Of a stretch of 64,000 bases of DNA, positions 37,381 through 47,802 are shown piece after piece. The DNA is from Tiliqua scincoides. Taxonomy: Eukaryota > Chordata > Lepidosauria > Squamata > Scincidae. Numbering within the stretch: position 1 is the first letter of the stretch; each line of letters starts with the position of its first letter. Made by a program: the position numbers and the translations under genes. A model generated the notes under the pieces. It was not told the DNA's origin. It saw only the letters and a list, made by a program, of their open reading frames with translations, and did not search any database. The DNA lies in NCBI RefSeq assembly GCF_035046505.1, contig NC_089830.1:15614315-15678314 (forward strand). Direction: 5' to 3'.

Positions 37381-37996
37381 CCCCAGGTGGTGGTGCAGGT
37401 TTTTGGGGAGGGGGAAGGCATTCCGGGGCGGGGTGCAGGAGTGACAGGCCCAGGGAGGGGTGGGACTGGTGAAGATTCTTTCCTCCATGTCAGGCTGCAA
37501 AGTGGCGGTTCAGCCAGCGCAGACTTGAGTAGCCCCATTGCGGGGCCTGTGCCCTGGCTTGCCCCTGCTCTTCAAGTTCCCTTCCAACTCTAACAGCATA
37601 TGCTTCTTCCATTCTTCAAATGAATAAAATCATTCCTCATCTTTCCAGGAGCTCCCTGCTGGATCTCAATTGGATCCCTGCAAATGACACACGGAAGCTG
37701 ACACCTGTGCCCAGCGGCAGTCTTCCGTCCCTTCTCTCCCTCCTGTAGTTCACCAGGTGAGCCGGCAGATTTTTCAAAGCACGCTTGGAGCTTGATTGGC
37801 TCTTCTTGTTTCACAGACTGCTAAGCAGCACTGCTGCCACCGTTTTCTCTGGCTGTGCTCCTGGGCTTGTCTTAGGAGCACAAAGATCTCCCATTTCCTT
37901 TCTGATGGTCAGAGCAGAGCCCTTGACGAAGGCTGGGAAGGTCCGTGGATGTTCAGAAGCAAGAGTTGGCTAAACCCCTAAAAGAGACAAAGGGCA
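37381..37996. other. Intergenic sequence before the KIRREL-like exons
   Basis: No exon for immunoglobulin domains 1-2 of the next gene is recognised here. It contains the alternative MROH-like terminal exon mentioned above (about 37,649-37,687). Confidence 0.4.
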
Positions 37997-38428
37997 CAAT
38001 CCTAACCGTGCCTTGGGCCACAAGTTTATTGCGCCGGCCCGGGAGGGTCGCTAACGTGCCAGAAGCCACAAGGAGATGCGCCAACACATGGAGGCTGAAT
38101 CCAGCCTCTGTGGCGGCTTCCCTGCTGAGTCTTGCGATGGCCTGGGTGGGCCGATGCAAGAGTGAAAGGTAGGCGTGGGGGAGGCAGGGGGCGTCAGGGA
38201 GGAGGCAGGACAGAGGCATTCCTGGGTGGGGTGTGAGTGAGCAGTGGACAGCCCCGGGGGTGGGCGGGCAGAGAGAGGTAGTTGGGCTGGGATCCGGCAG
38301 TTATGCCAGATCCCAACCCCTGTTCCCAGGGAGAACGGAGCAGTTTGAAGCCACTGCGCTCTCCTCCAGAGGTGGCACAAATTCAAGGAGACCCATACTG
38401 GCCAGCAGCTGTTACCCAGGGGTAAAGC
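37997..38428. mobile_element. GC-rich palindromic MITE, left part (family C)
   Basis: Begins 'gggcacaatcctaacc' and includes 'ggctgggatccggcag' and 'aggtggcacaaattc'. It is broken at 38,428, where the duplicated KIRREL exon block starts; it resumes at 38,822 with a repeat of its last about 59 bases. Confidence 0.6.
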
Positions 38429-38752
38429 GAGAGACAAGGGCAAGGATGGGAGAGTGGAGGCAAATGTAGGGGTAGGAGCTAATAAATAGGCCAGGCCTGA
38501 GTAGATCTGGGATGGGATGGGCACATTGGTGTGGGTTCCGTCCCCCTTCTTGAGTTTTCAGCCTCTCTGCTCCTCTTTCTTGCAGATCCCCCTGTCGTCA
38601 TGCTGTCGGTGCGGCCGCAAACGGTCGCCGAGGGTGGCAAAGTGAGCTTTCTCTGCACGGCCACCTCCAACCCGGAACTGACAGGCGACAGGTAAAAAGG
38701 CCAACAGACTCCAACCTCCCAGAGATCACACAGCAATAGTGATGTTGCTGCG
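38429..38752 (+). repeat. Duplicated exon-bearing segment, copy 1
   Basis: About 322 bp nearly identical (roughly 8 differences) to 39,961-40,282. It spans the KIRREL-like Ig3 half-exon with both splice sites and about 150 bp of intron upstream. Confidence 0.92.
38586..38691 (+). CDS. KIRREL-like Ig3 first-half exon, copy 1
   Basis: 106 bases encoding '[17 protein letters not shown]' and '[17 protein letters not shown]'. It contains the first Ig cysteine (FLC). The acceptor is 'ctttcttgcag' and the donor 'gtaaaa'. Phases 1 to 2, so it cannot be spliced in series with copy 2. Confidence 0.85.
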
Positions 38753-41700
38753 ATGCCCTCTACTGGCAGCTTTGGGGATTACAATGAGCCGGGCTCAGTG
38801 CATGCCTTCGCAGGTGGGCCAAAGGTGGTACAAATTCAAGGAGACCCATACTGGCCAGCAGCTGTTACCCAGGGGTAAAGGGAAAAATTTTCCCTTGCCT
38901 CTGGCTAAGCTGCTTCTGGCCAGAATCCTGCGTGGATGCAGCACAAGCCTCCTGGCTTGCCTGTACCAGCGCAGGATAGGATTGCACCCCAAAACTTGGA
39001 TGAGAGGACCTCCCCCTGCCTCAGGCCATTCACAAAGGTATAGGGAGGAAAGTCTTGGCCCAGACATTCACCGTTGAGCGTCCTTCTCATACACCAGTAT
39101 AAACACCCCTGGGATGACTGGCAGGGCAGTCGTGAAGCAGGTGCTTCCTCCTTTCCCCAATTCTGCCTTTCTGTCCAAGTCCAAATTGGTGACTCCACAA
39201 TCACAAGAAGTGGGTTGCAATCAACCTGGGCTCTGTTCCTGCCTCTCCTACAAGAACGTACCTTGGGAATTTTACTCCTGAGAAGTTTGAGAACCCCTGC
39301 CATAGAGTGTCGTGCAAAGAAAAGCACTGAAAATTGCTGCACTACAGAGGAGACTCTCTTCCGTGATTGTGCATACGATTCAATTTTTACTTCTGGGGAC
39401 AGATACATAATACGACATTTCTTGCCATCGTTCCTTCAAGGAGCTCAGCGAAGTGTACAATGGTCTTATCTCCCCAGGTGCGGGCACATGTGCTTATATG
39501 CCTCTTGGTAGCAAGAAAGCAAATCCATGCGCATAGAAAAGTGGCTTGGTTCTAGCTATGCTAGACCCCTTTGCCCTGACATGCTTATTCTGTATGTGAA
39601 ATTTATCCTGTCTGGAAGAATTCACGCAAGCCCCTTCCTGCATGTAGCCTGCCTCAGTGCAAATAATTGGGGGAGGATCAATTGGGAATTTTCAGGGGTC
39701 TGGAGGTGACGCTTCAATGCCCTTGTCTCTCCCCGAGGTGATCAGCAGCAGCTGCCAGATAAATCTTGCCCAAGTCAGCAAATATATTTGCATAAATGAG
39801 ACCGTGTTTGTATTTGTTCTTGGAGCGGAATGTGGGTTACCTTCCATTATTATTCATACCTCAACATCTGATCCCCTGGCACCTTGCTGAGTTGCGTCTT
39901 AGACAAGTCCTCTGCCCCAAAGAGCTTACAGTGCAAGATGATAGGGAAGGCAAAAAAGAGGGAGAGACAAGGGCAAGAATGGGTGAGTGGAGGCAAATGT
40001 AGGGGTAGGAGCTAATACATAGGCCAGGCCTGAGTAGATCTGGGATTGGATGGGCACATTGGTGTGGGTTCCGTCCCCCTTCTTGAGTTTTCAGCCTCTC
40101 TGCTCCTCTTTCTTGCAGATCCCCCTGTCGTCATGCTGTCGGTGCAGCCGCAAACGGTCGCTGAGGGTGGCAAAGTGAGCTTTCTCTGCACGGCCACCTC
40201 CAACCCGGAGCTGACAGGCGACAGGTAAAAAGGCCAACAGACTCCAACCTCCCAGAGATCACACAGCAATAGTGATGTTGCTGCGATGACCTTGGTGCCA
40301 GATACTGAGTGTGGGCAGGTCAGATGTGGGGCTCCCCCCGCCAGGATCTTCTCTCCTGTAACCCCACTTGCCGTTCCAGCAGGTAGACCTCAAAAGGCCT
40401 CCAACCTGCGACCATCATCGTGGTAAAATTAGGCATTTGTGCCATATTTTTGACACATTCACAGCTGGGTTTGCACCCAATTAGAGCGAGGTGACTAATC
40501 TATCCATTACCTTTGCATCAATTTGCATATGAGTAAAAATAACCATTTCTGAAGCAAGAAAGCATGCTTAATTTGTTTTTTTTATATTATGCACACGGCT
40601 CAAGACCCTTAATTGACTATAAAGCTACCCCCAATTAATTTTATAAGTACTTGTATGAAGCAGCACAGGCAGATGTGTATCTACATACAAATTTTTTGAA
40701 AACAAACTATTTAATACATGCATAAACACACGTTCATTCACACTATTGAAGACAACAGTGTATAAAACTGCAGATTTTAAGAAGAATGTTTAATGAACTG
40801 CTTGTCAACCAAAAAGCCATTCACAAAGAAGGCAAGCGCTGTCTTTAAAAGAAAAAAAAGAAAATCCACTCCTGGGACCTTCTGCATGGAAAGCAGGTCT
40901 CTACTACTGAGCGATGGGCCCCCCTAACCCCTGTTTTCCTCTTTTTTCCTGCAGTTGGAGCCCGCCTTATCTCCCAGCCCAAGCCCCTGACTGGAGGTGT
41001 TGGTTCTGATGCCTCTTTCACCTGTACCTGGGCGGGGAGTCCACCTCTTACCCTAGCCTGGACCAAGAAGGGATCTAGTGTGGTCAGTGACTTAAACCAG
41101 GAGTTCAGGTTCCCAAGTTGTGTGTAATTTACCAAACACAAATCTGGGAACACCAATCTCTACCCCCTCCTGTTGTCTCGTAGCACAGTGGGCCAGGTGG
41201 AAGACCATGGTGGTAGTAAGAGAGATATAGAACCTTTGCTTTATTCTGACTGTCTGCCAAGGTCAACGGGGGGCACCCCTTTCTGCCTTCCTCCCCACCT
41301 GAACTGAGCCTGGTGAACACACAGGACACAGTTTTGGTTGTGGCACCAGGAGACCCACCCACTTTGAATCCTCAGAAAAATTGTGAAGCCCTTCTGTCCA
41401 AACAGGCCTTCAGTTTAGGATGTTCTGTTCCCTGGTTAGATAACTGAGGCCGGGTATCCTTTTTTGGGCTGGAAAAAGAGCACTGATCCCTTCATTTCAG
41501 TAAATAAATCTGAATTCACTTGTACCCACAGGTGTCGAGCAATGGAAATGCGTTACACCTCAAGGCTGTGACGCAGGAAGATGCCGGCATGTACGTCTGC
41601 AAAGCCATCGTGCCACGCATTGGAGTGGCTGAGAAGGCAGTAGCTGTGAATGGTGAGGGGTCTTGGAACCAGGTCATGCACAGCAACCTATTGCAGTGAG

Positions 41701-44700
41701 CCTGGCGGAAATCTGACCAGACCTGATTGCATCCGTCATTTTTGTCTTTTCCTCAGGGCCGCCCATTATCGGCGCGGAACCAAGCCTGCAGACTGCAGTG
41801 GGGGGCCAAGGCACGGCTGGAGTGTTTGGTGGGGAGCGTCCCACCCCCCGACAGGATTGTAAGTGCTTGACTCGCCTTTGCCCTCCACCCTCATGCCTTA
41901 ACCAGGCCTGAATGTACCAGATGGTCCTCCTTATCCATGGAGTTGTGATCCATGGAGTTGACTCAACATGGATTGCAAGCCCACACTGGAGCAGCAACTG
42001 TTGCCCTGCACATGCCTGATCTCATCTGATCTCGGAAGCTAAGCAGGGTCAGGCCTGGTTAGTACTTGGACGGGAGACCGCTTGGGAATACCGGGTGCTG
42101 TAGGCTTCTACCATAGTCTTTCGAGACTGAAGGTTGCCAACCACTGGAGGACCTCAGAGGACCTCCCAGGCATGACTGGAAGTCGTGTCTAGGAGGTCTT
42201 CTGAGTTCAGCCGGAGCCTTTGGAGAGGCACTTCCAGGTTTTCACAAAATGTCTTTCTGAAGACTCTGGCTGACCTTCTGAGGTGCGAGGAGGTAGCCTG
42301 CAGTGTTCCTGCACCTCATAAAGCCTCCTGGAGACCTTCTGGAGTCCTGAAGGCACCCCTGGTTTTCAACCAAAGCTGGAAGTGCATTTCAAAGACCTTC
42401 TGAGGCCTGGGCAGGCTGTGTACAACCTCCCCTCACCTCAGAAGGCCAGCCCCAGTCTTTGGAAAGGCAGTAGGGTATGTCATATGCAAAAGAAACCAGA
42501 TATTATTTGTGAAGTTGGATGAAAAGGTGGAATGCATGTGTGCCAAAGTAGTTAGAATGTACAGATATTGAACCCATGATTTTAAACCCACACTGCTTAG
42601 TTCAGGGTTCTTAACCCTTTTACTATTACAGACCCCCCACCCCCCATAGATTGCCCAGTGTGTCCCCATACCTTCTTCTCTAGTCTGTAGGAATCAGCAT
42701 CATCACCAGTCCTATTAGGTACCACTATTTTGTCAGCAGCGGGGTTCTACTTTACATATGGATAGCAAGGATCAGAATGCCTCAATCTGCATTGACAGTG
42801 GTGATACTTAATAATCTTATCCATATAAATAATGGTAATAGTTAATCACCTAATCTAACAACAATTTTTTTTAATTGTTCAGAGATTGAGAGCACAATCC
42901 TAACCAGGTCTACTCAGAAGTAAGTCCTATTTTGTTCAATGGGGCTTACTCTCAGGAAAGTGTGGTTAGGATTGCAGCCTGAGTCCCATACCTCCCTCAT
43001 TGGGTTCTGGTACCTCCAAAGGGTATGGATAACCCTGGTTAAGAATCCCTAGTTTAGATTTTCCCACAAAACCTTGGGGTTCTGAATGGCCAATCGTCCC
43101 CGTAGCGTCTAGAGTCGATCCTTGGGCTTGGTACCCATCGGGCACGAGGCTAACCAGGTGTACTCAGAAGTAAGTCCTATTTTGTTCACTGGGGCTTACT
43201 CTCAGGAAAGTGTGGTTAGCATTGCAGCCATCATCTTCTACCTGTCCAGGCTTCTGATTTGCCCTCCTGTCTCTTTGCAACAGGCCTGGTCGTGGGGTGA
43301 ATGGGTGCTGGATGCTGGCTCGCTAGATCGGTTCACGGTGGACACCATGGTGACCGACCAAGGGGTGCTCTCTGCTTTGCTGATCGACCCAACGCATGAC
43401 AGCGACTTCACCTTGGCCTACAACTGTACCGCATGGAATCGCTTTGGCGCACGTTCCGCTACCGTCAGCTTGTGCCGCCAAGGTAAGATTCCCCATCCCC
43501 CTCTACTAATTTCACCAGGAACAAGCTTCATGGTGAACTCACTGGGGCCCCGCCAGATCTCCTGTTTTCAAAGCAGAGAGATCCAAGTGCAGAGCCCAGC
43601 AGAGCAGTGAAACTCACCTTAGCAAGCCACTGTCTCTCTGTACAGCATACTTTGGCAGGGATTGTTGGGGGAATAAAAGGGGATAATCTCCAGCTTGAGA
43701 CTGAGGTCCTGGAGGGGGAGGGCAGAATACTGATGTGACACAACATGACCTTGACTTTCATCCCCCCTTGGGCAGTGGTTCCCAAACCTTTCCAACTAGC
43801 AGTTCCCTTGACCTACTGGGCCATTGGCCACAGCTCCCCATTAGGGCTACAATCCTATAGTGTATAGGGTGGCAGATTTTCACCAGGATTCTGCATCTCC
43901 CCTGGCTGGATTCCATGGCTTCCCAGGGAGCCTCAGTTTGGGAATCACTGCACTTGACGTTCATCACTTTGCTCTTTCAGCTGTGTTCAGCCTGGGCTGA
44001 TGCAAGCCTCTGGGGTGGGCGGGAAGGAAGGTGGGGAGGGAGGCATTCCTGGGTGGGGGGAGGGCGGGCGGTGGGCAGGTGGGGAGCGGGAGGCGGGGCT
44101 GGGATCCAGCGCTTATGCTGGATCCCAACCCCCGTTCCCGGGGAGCTTGGAGCAGCTCCAAGCCGCTCCGCTGTCCTTGGACTTGTGCCACCTCAGGAGG
44201 TGGCACAAGTCCAAGGAGACCCATAGGGGAAAAGTCACCTTACCCGGAGGTAAGGGGAAAAGTTTCCTCTTGCCTCTGGCTGGGCCGCCTTGGGCCCCTG
44301 TCCTGTGCTGGATACAACGCAAGCCTCTTGGCTTGCCTGTTCCAGCGCAGGGTAGGATTGCAACCAAAAAAGTTATGTTTTTTTGCTGGCCAAAATAAAT
44401 TTTCAAGCTAAGTCTGTGCTTTGACACCCGTCCATTTTTGACTTGCATTCGTGCTCTGGTCCCCAACCAGAAGAAAGCACAAGGTATCATTTAAGATGGC
44501 ATGAAATCAAATGCCAGTAATTAAAGGCATGAATTCTCCCCGCAGAGGTCTTGTCCGTCCTGATCATGGGGGGCTTAGCTGCCTCCGGGGTTGCTGTTCT
44601 CCTGCTCCTGGTGGTTGTCATCTCTTTCTGCTACCGACGGAAGCGCTGTGGGAAAGGTGAGGTGTCATTCTCAGAAGCTAAGCAGGGTCAGGCCTGCTTA

Positions 44701-45608
44701 ATCCTTGGATGGGAGACCGCTTGGGAATACTGGGTGCTGCAGGCTTCTACCATAGTCTTTCGAGACTGAAGGTTGCCAACCAACCGTTCTCAGCCCTCCC
44801 AGGAATTACGTGGGGCCTTGTGCCCCTGAGCTGCAGCCCACGTCACCAATCCTTGAGTCACTTTGGGGAGAAAGTTGGGGTACAAAATCAAATGATCTGT
44901 TTGCTGCCAGCCTATAGTTAAGGCTGCATTGTCAGAATGCTGGATAGAGGCAGGGTTATTCCCTCTTCCTCTGAGCTCCTCTGGTCTGTGGACTTGGTTA
45001 GGCCCACTGAATATCCCCACCTGGTCTTCAAAGCCTCTCCCCCTCCTTTTCCATTGGCCTGACATCTCCCTGCTACGGACGGCGGCTCCAGACGCAACCA
45101 TTTGAGCTGTTTTCCTGGGGTCCTGCAGACACTTGCCCCTGCACAGTTTCTTGGGAAAACCAGTGGGTGGAATGGTGCCACCAGTGGAGCTTGCGAACAG
45201 CAGATATATGGGCCTGCTCTTCTCCCAGCTAGCTGCCCAAGGGGATATGGATCCACCCATGCCTCCATTGAATAATGCTACCCAATCTACATAGGGATGG
45301 ATCAGAGAAGGGCTTCAGTGCATCTTGCCACTTCCTGGTGTTTTCACATGCCCATCCCGGAGCTCTCCAAGATCTGGAATGTGCGCAGATGTCATTGTTT
45401 AAATCCCCTGGAGTGAAATCCTGTAGAAGACCAAGTTTTCAGCTCACACCTCTGTCTGTCCATAAATCCTGCAGCCAAGCGGGGGGCGCAGCTCTCCAAA
45501 GCAGATATCCTTGTGCAGATCACCACGAGCGAGAGCAGCCCAAGCCGGCCGAGTGAGACAGAGGGTGATGGCAAGGAGCCCATGGTGACGGGGAGCCAAG
45601 AACTGAAG
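38586..45608 (+). CDS. KIRREL/nephrin-like Ig-superfamily adhesion receptor, partial gene
   Basis: Exons match the KIRREL order: Ig3 first half ('[13 protein letters not shown]'), Ig4 ('[19 protein letters not shown]' then '[19 protein letters not shown]'), Ig5 ('[13 protein letters not shown]', '[11 protein letters not shown]', '[19 protein letters not shown]'), one membrane span and a basic-start cytoplasmic tail ('[16 protein letters not shown]'). KIRREL proteins are single-pass adhesion molecules that pair with each other and with nephrin at slit diaphragms and synapses. Exons: 38586-38691 (duplicate), 40119-40224, 40955-41082, 41532-41652, 41757-41858, 43284-43482, 44546-44656, 45475-45608. 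Not visible: signal peptide, Ig1-2, the Ig3 second half and the rest of the tail. The exon at 41,757 has one base too many. KIRREL2 is my best guess for the paralogue, but this is not settled. It is either an assembly-damaged gene or a decaying one. Confidence 0.8.
38822..38985. mobile_element. GC-rich palindromic MITE, right part (family C)
   Basis: Repeats the last 59 bases of the left part (with one change, 'ggtggtacaa') and then continues with 'cccttgcctctggctaagc' to the terminus 'gcgcaggataggattgcacc'. Confidence 0.65.
39880..39960. repeat. Old MIR/L2-like remnant
   Basis: 'tgccccaaagagcttacagt' is a widespread signature of ancient L2/MIR-type repeats. It lies directly before copy 2 of the duplicated exon block. 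Confidence 0.4.
39961..40282 (+). repeat. Duplicated exon-bearing segment, copy 2
   Basis: Pairs with 38,429-38,752 at an offset of about 1.53 kb. Both edges are sharp. Confidence 0.92.
40119..40224 (+). CDS. KIRREL-like Ig3 first-half exon, copy 2
   Basis: Same as copy 1 except three bases: one changes Arg to Gln ('[12 protein letters not shown]') and two are silent. It has the same splice sites and phase and lies nearest the Ig4 exon. Confidence 0.85.
40225..40954. other. Intron in which the Ig3 second-half exon is missing
   Basis: In KIRREL genes an exon carrying the Ig3 tryptophan and second cysteine is expected here. I see no open segment with that pattern and the required phase (2 to 1). 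The sequence is AT-rich with no clear repeats. Confidence 0.5.
40955..41082 (+). CDS. KIRREL-like Ig4 first-half exon
   Basis: 128 bases encoding '[20 protein letters not shown]', '[20 protein letters not shown]'. It has the first Ig cysteine and the tryptophan of the Ig fold. The acceptor is 'ttttttcctgcag' and the donor 'gtcagt'. Phases 1 to 0. Confidence 0.88.
41532..41652 (+). CDS. KIRREL-like Ig4 second-half exon
   Basis: 121 bases encoding '[18 protein letters not shown]' and '[17 protein letters not shown]', with the DAGMYVC signature that closes an Ig domain. The donor is 'gtgagg'. Phases 0 to 1. Confidence 0.9.
41757..41858 (+). CDS. KIRREL-like Ig5 first-half exon, one-base frame error
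   Basis: Starts '[16 protein letters not shown]' in frame. After a run of six Gs (about 41,799-41,804) the homologous reading '[17 protein letters not shown]' is in the next frame. The exon is 102 bases where the flanking phases (1 to 0) need 101. A single extra base in the G run would explain it, by sequencing error or real decay. Confidence 0.82.
41992..42143 (+). mobile_element. 5S-rRNA-derived SINE, near full length
   Basis: A 5S head ('ctgatctcggaagctaagca', 'gtacttggacgggagaccgc', 'gaataccgggtgctgtaggc') followed by the tail 'accatagtctttcgagactg' and 'aaggttgccaacca'. It lies in a KIRREL-like intron. Confidence 0.9.
42605..43050. mobile_element. hAT-like MITE with nested family B element
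   Basis: Inverted ends 'cagggttcttaacccttt' and 'aaccctggttaagaatccct'. A family B MITE (about 42,887-42,983, 'gcacaatcctaaccagg' to 'ggttaggattgcagcc') is nested inside. Confidence 0.6.
43145..43229. mobile_element. Family B MITE
   Basis: 'ggtgtactcagaagtaagtc' and 'ggggcttactctcaggaaag' with end 'gtggttagcattgcagcc'. It lies directly upstream of the Ig5 second-half exon. Confidence 0.7.
43284..43482 (+). CDS. KIRREL-like Ig5 second-half exon
   Basis: 199 bases encoding '[19 protein letters not shown]', '[20 protein letters not shown]' and '[17 protein letters not shown]'. It contains the Ig tryptophan, the closing cysteine and a conserved NCTAWN glycosylation-type motif seen in KIRREL Ig5. 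The acceptor is 'tttgcaacag' and the donor 'gtaaga'. Phases 0 to 1. Confidence 0.92.
43774..43953. mobile_element. hAT MITE (reverse relative of 25,258)
   Basis: Ends 'cagtggttcccaaacc' and 'cagtttgggaatcactg' are inverted, with an interior of 'gagcc/ggctcc' motifs as in the 25.3-kb copy. Confidence 0.65.
43985..44365. mobile_element. GC-rich palindromic MITE (family C)
   Basis: Contains a perfect palindrome at about 44,183-44,224 ('ccttggacttgtgccacctc' and its exact complement, 2-base loop), two 'tgctggatccc'-type motifs and the end 'ccagcgcagggtaggattgc'. It lies in the intron before the membrane-span exon. Confidence 0.7.
44546..44656 (+). CDS. KIRREL-like transmembrane exon
   Basis: 111 bases encoding '[14 protein letters not shown]' and '[14 protein letters not shown]', then the stop-transfer 'YRRKRCGK'. 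One hydrophobic span of about 23 residues. The acceptor is 'tctccccgcag' and the donor 'gtgagg'. Phase 1 on both sides. Confidence 0.9.
44668..44784 (+). mobile_element. 5S-rRNA-derived SINE, 5'-truncated
   Basis: Begins inside the 5S head at 'tcagaagctaagcagggtc' and ends with 'agtctttcgagactgaaggt' and 'tgccaaccaac'. It inserted only about 12 bases after the donor of the membrane-span exon. Confidence 0.88.
45475..45608 (+). CDS. KIRREL-like cytoplasmic-tail exon
   Basis: 134 bases encoding '[20 protein letters not shown]', '[16 protein letters not shown]' and 'MVTGSQELK'. The 'LxKxDIxV' pattern matches the juxtamembrane tail of KIRREL proteins. The acceptor is 'aaatcctgcag' and the donor 'gtgagc'. 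Phases 1 to 0. The remaining tail exons are not in the window. Confidence 0.82.
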
Positions 45609-45746
45609 GTGAGCTCAACTGGGAGTGTGGGAGACTCACAGTAGATCCACCCAAACTGAGGCTCTAAGTCAGTGTGGTCCAGCAAAGATGTGTACAGTAA
45701 TGTACACTTTGAACCCCCAGAGATGTGTGGCCTTACTGGGTGATGC

Positions 45747-45946
45747 NNNNNNNNNNNNNNNNNNNNNNNNNNNNNNNNNNNNNNNNNNNNNNNNNNNNNN
45801 NNNNNNNNNNNNNNNNNNNNNNNNNNNNNNNNNNNNNNNNNNNNNNNNNNNNNNNNNNNNNNNNNNNNNNNNNNNNNNNNNNNNNNNNNNNNNNNNNNNN
45901 NNNNNNNNNNNNNNNNNNNNNNNNNNNNNNNNNNNNNNNNNNNNNN
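45747..45946. other. Assembly gap (200 N)
   Basis: Exactly 200 unknown bases, probably a placeholder of set length. The left side is KIRREL-like intron; the right side starts inside a family C MITE. Confidence 0.99.
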
Positions 45947-45987
45947 TCTTGGTTTGCCTGTTCCAGCGCAGGATAGGATTGCGCCCT
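45947..45987. mobile_element. Family C MITE terminus cut by the gap
   Basis: 'ttggtttgcctgttccagcg' and 'caggataggattgcgccctt' match the right end of the element at 44,365 and 38,985. Confidence 0.65.
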
Positions 45988-46344
45988 TAGTCTTGGGGAA
46001 TCAAAACTGAATGCGCCAGAAGAGCTGAAAGATGTTTATTTTCATTCATTCATTTATTCATTCACTTTTTAAAAAAAAACTGGACAGTTGGCACGGTATT
46101 TCATGCTGCTGAATGCATCTTGCTTTGGAAACAGGGACTGAGAGACCGTTCCCCTGTATGCTTGCTTTAGTGACCCTCCAAAATGCCTCCTTGGCTTTTG
46201 CCTGTGGCTAGGAGAAGCAGAAAACAGTATGGAAAGTGAGCAAACGTATTTGATTGGTATATGTGTATGCAAGTTGTAATTATGCTATAATTCGGCAAAT
46301 TTAATTCAGCAGAAATTGCACTCTTAAAAAAATTTAAAGCCACG

Positions 46345-46762
46345 GCCTGCAATTCTTAACTGGGAATTAGCCATATTGACTATAGTGGGACTTACCAGTG
46401 GCATACCTGGGGGTGGTTAGTGGGTGCAAGTGCTCCCAGGTGGCATGTCTCCCAGGTGCCGCCCCCCCCAACTGTGCCACCCCAAGGGCCACCTGTGCCT
46501 CCTGCCTCCCTGTCCAGAGGTATTCGGAAGACCAAAGAGGCTGTAAGCAGCCTCCCCGACCCCCAGAAGGCCTTCTAAGAGCCTTAGAAGTGCTTCTCAG
46601 GGAAACAGGAAGTGATGCTTTTAAGGCCTCCTGATGCGACTGGTGGAGGTCTTTTCCTTGGTGGGGGGGGCAACACTTTGCAGTCCTGGCCTTGGGTGGC
46701 ACAGGGGCTAGGATCGCCACAGGAACTTACTTCTTAGTAGACATGCATAGGATTGGGCTCTC
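46345..46762. mobile_element. Family B MITE split by a GC-rich element
   Basis: 'ggcctgcaattcttaac' and 'gactatagtgggacttac' (46,345-46,393) are followed by an inserted 'cagtggcatacctggggg' element and then 'acttacttcttagtagacat', 'gcataggattgggctct' (46,725-46,760). Confidence 0.5.
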
Positions 46763-46816
46763 AGTGTTGATTCATCATCAATTAAGGCAGCTTGCTCTCT
46801 CAAATGTAGTTCCTAG

Positions 46817-47802
<986 letters not shown>

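Noticed and set aside
45625-45990. Open frames spanning the N run
   Set aside because: Unknown bases were translated as X; there is no evidence of coding across the gap.
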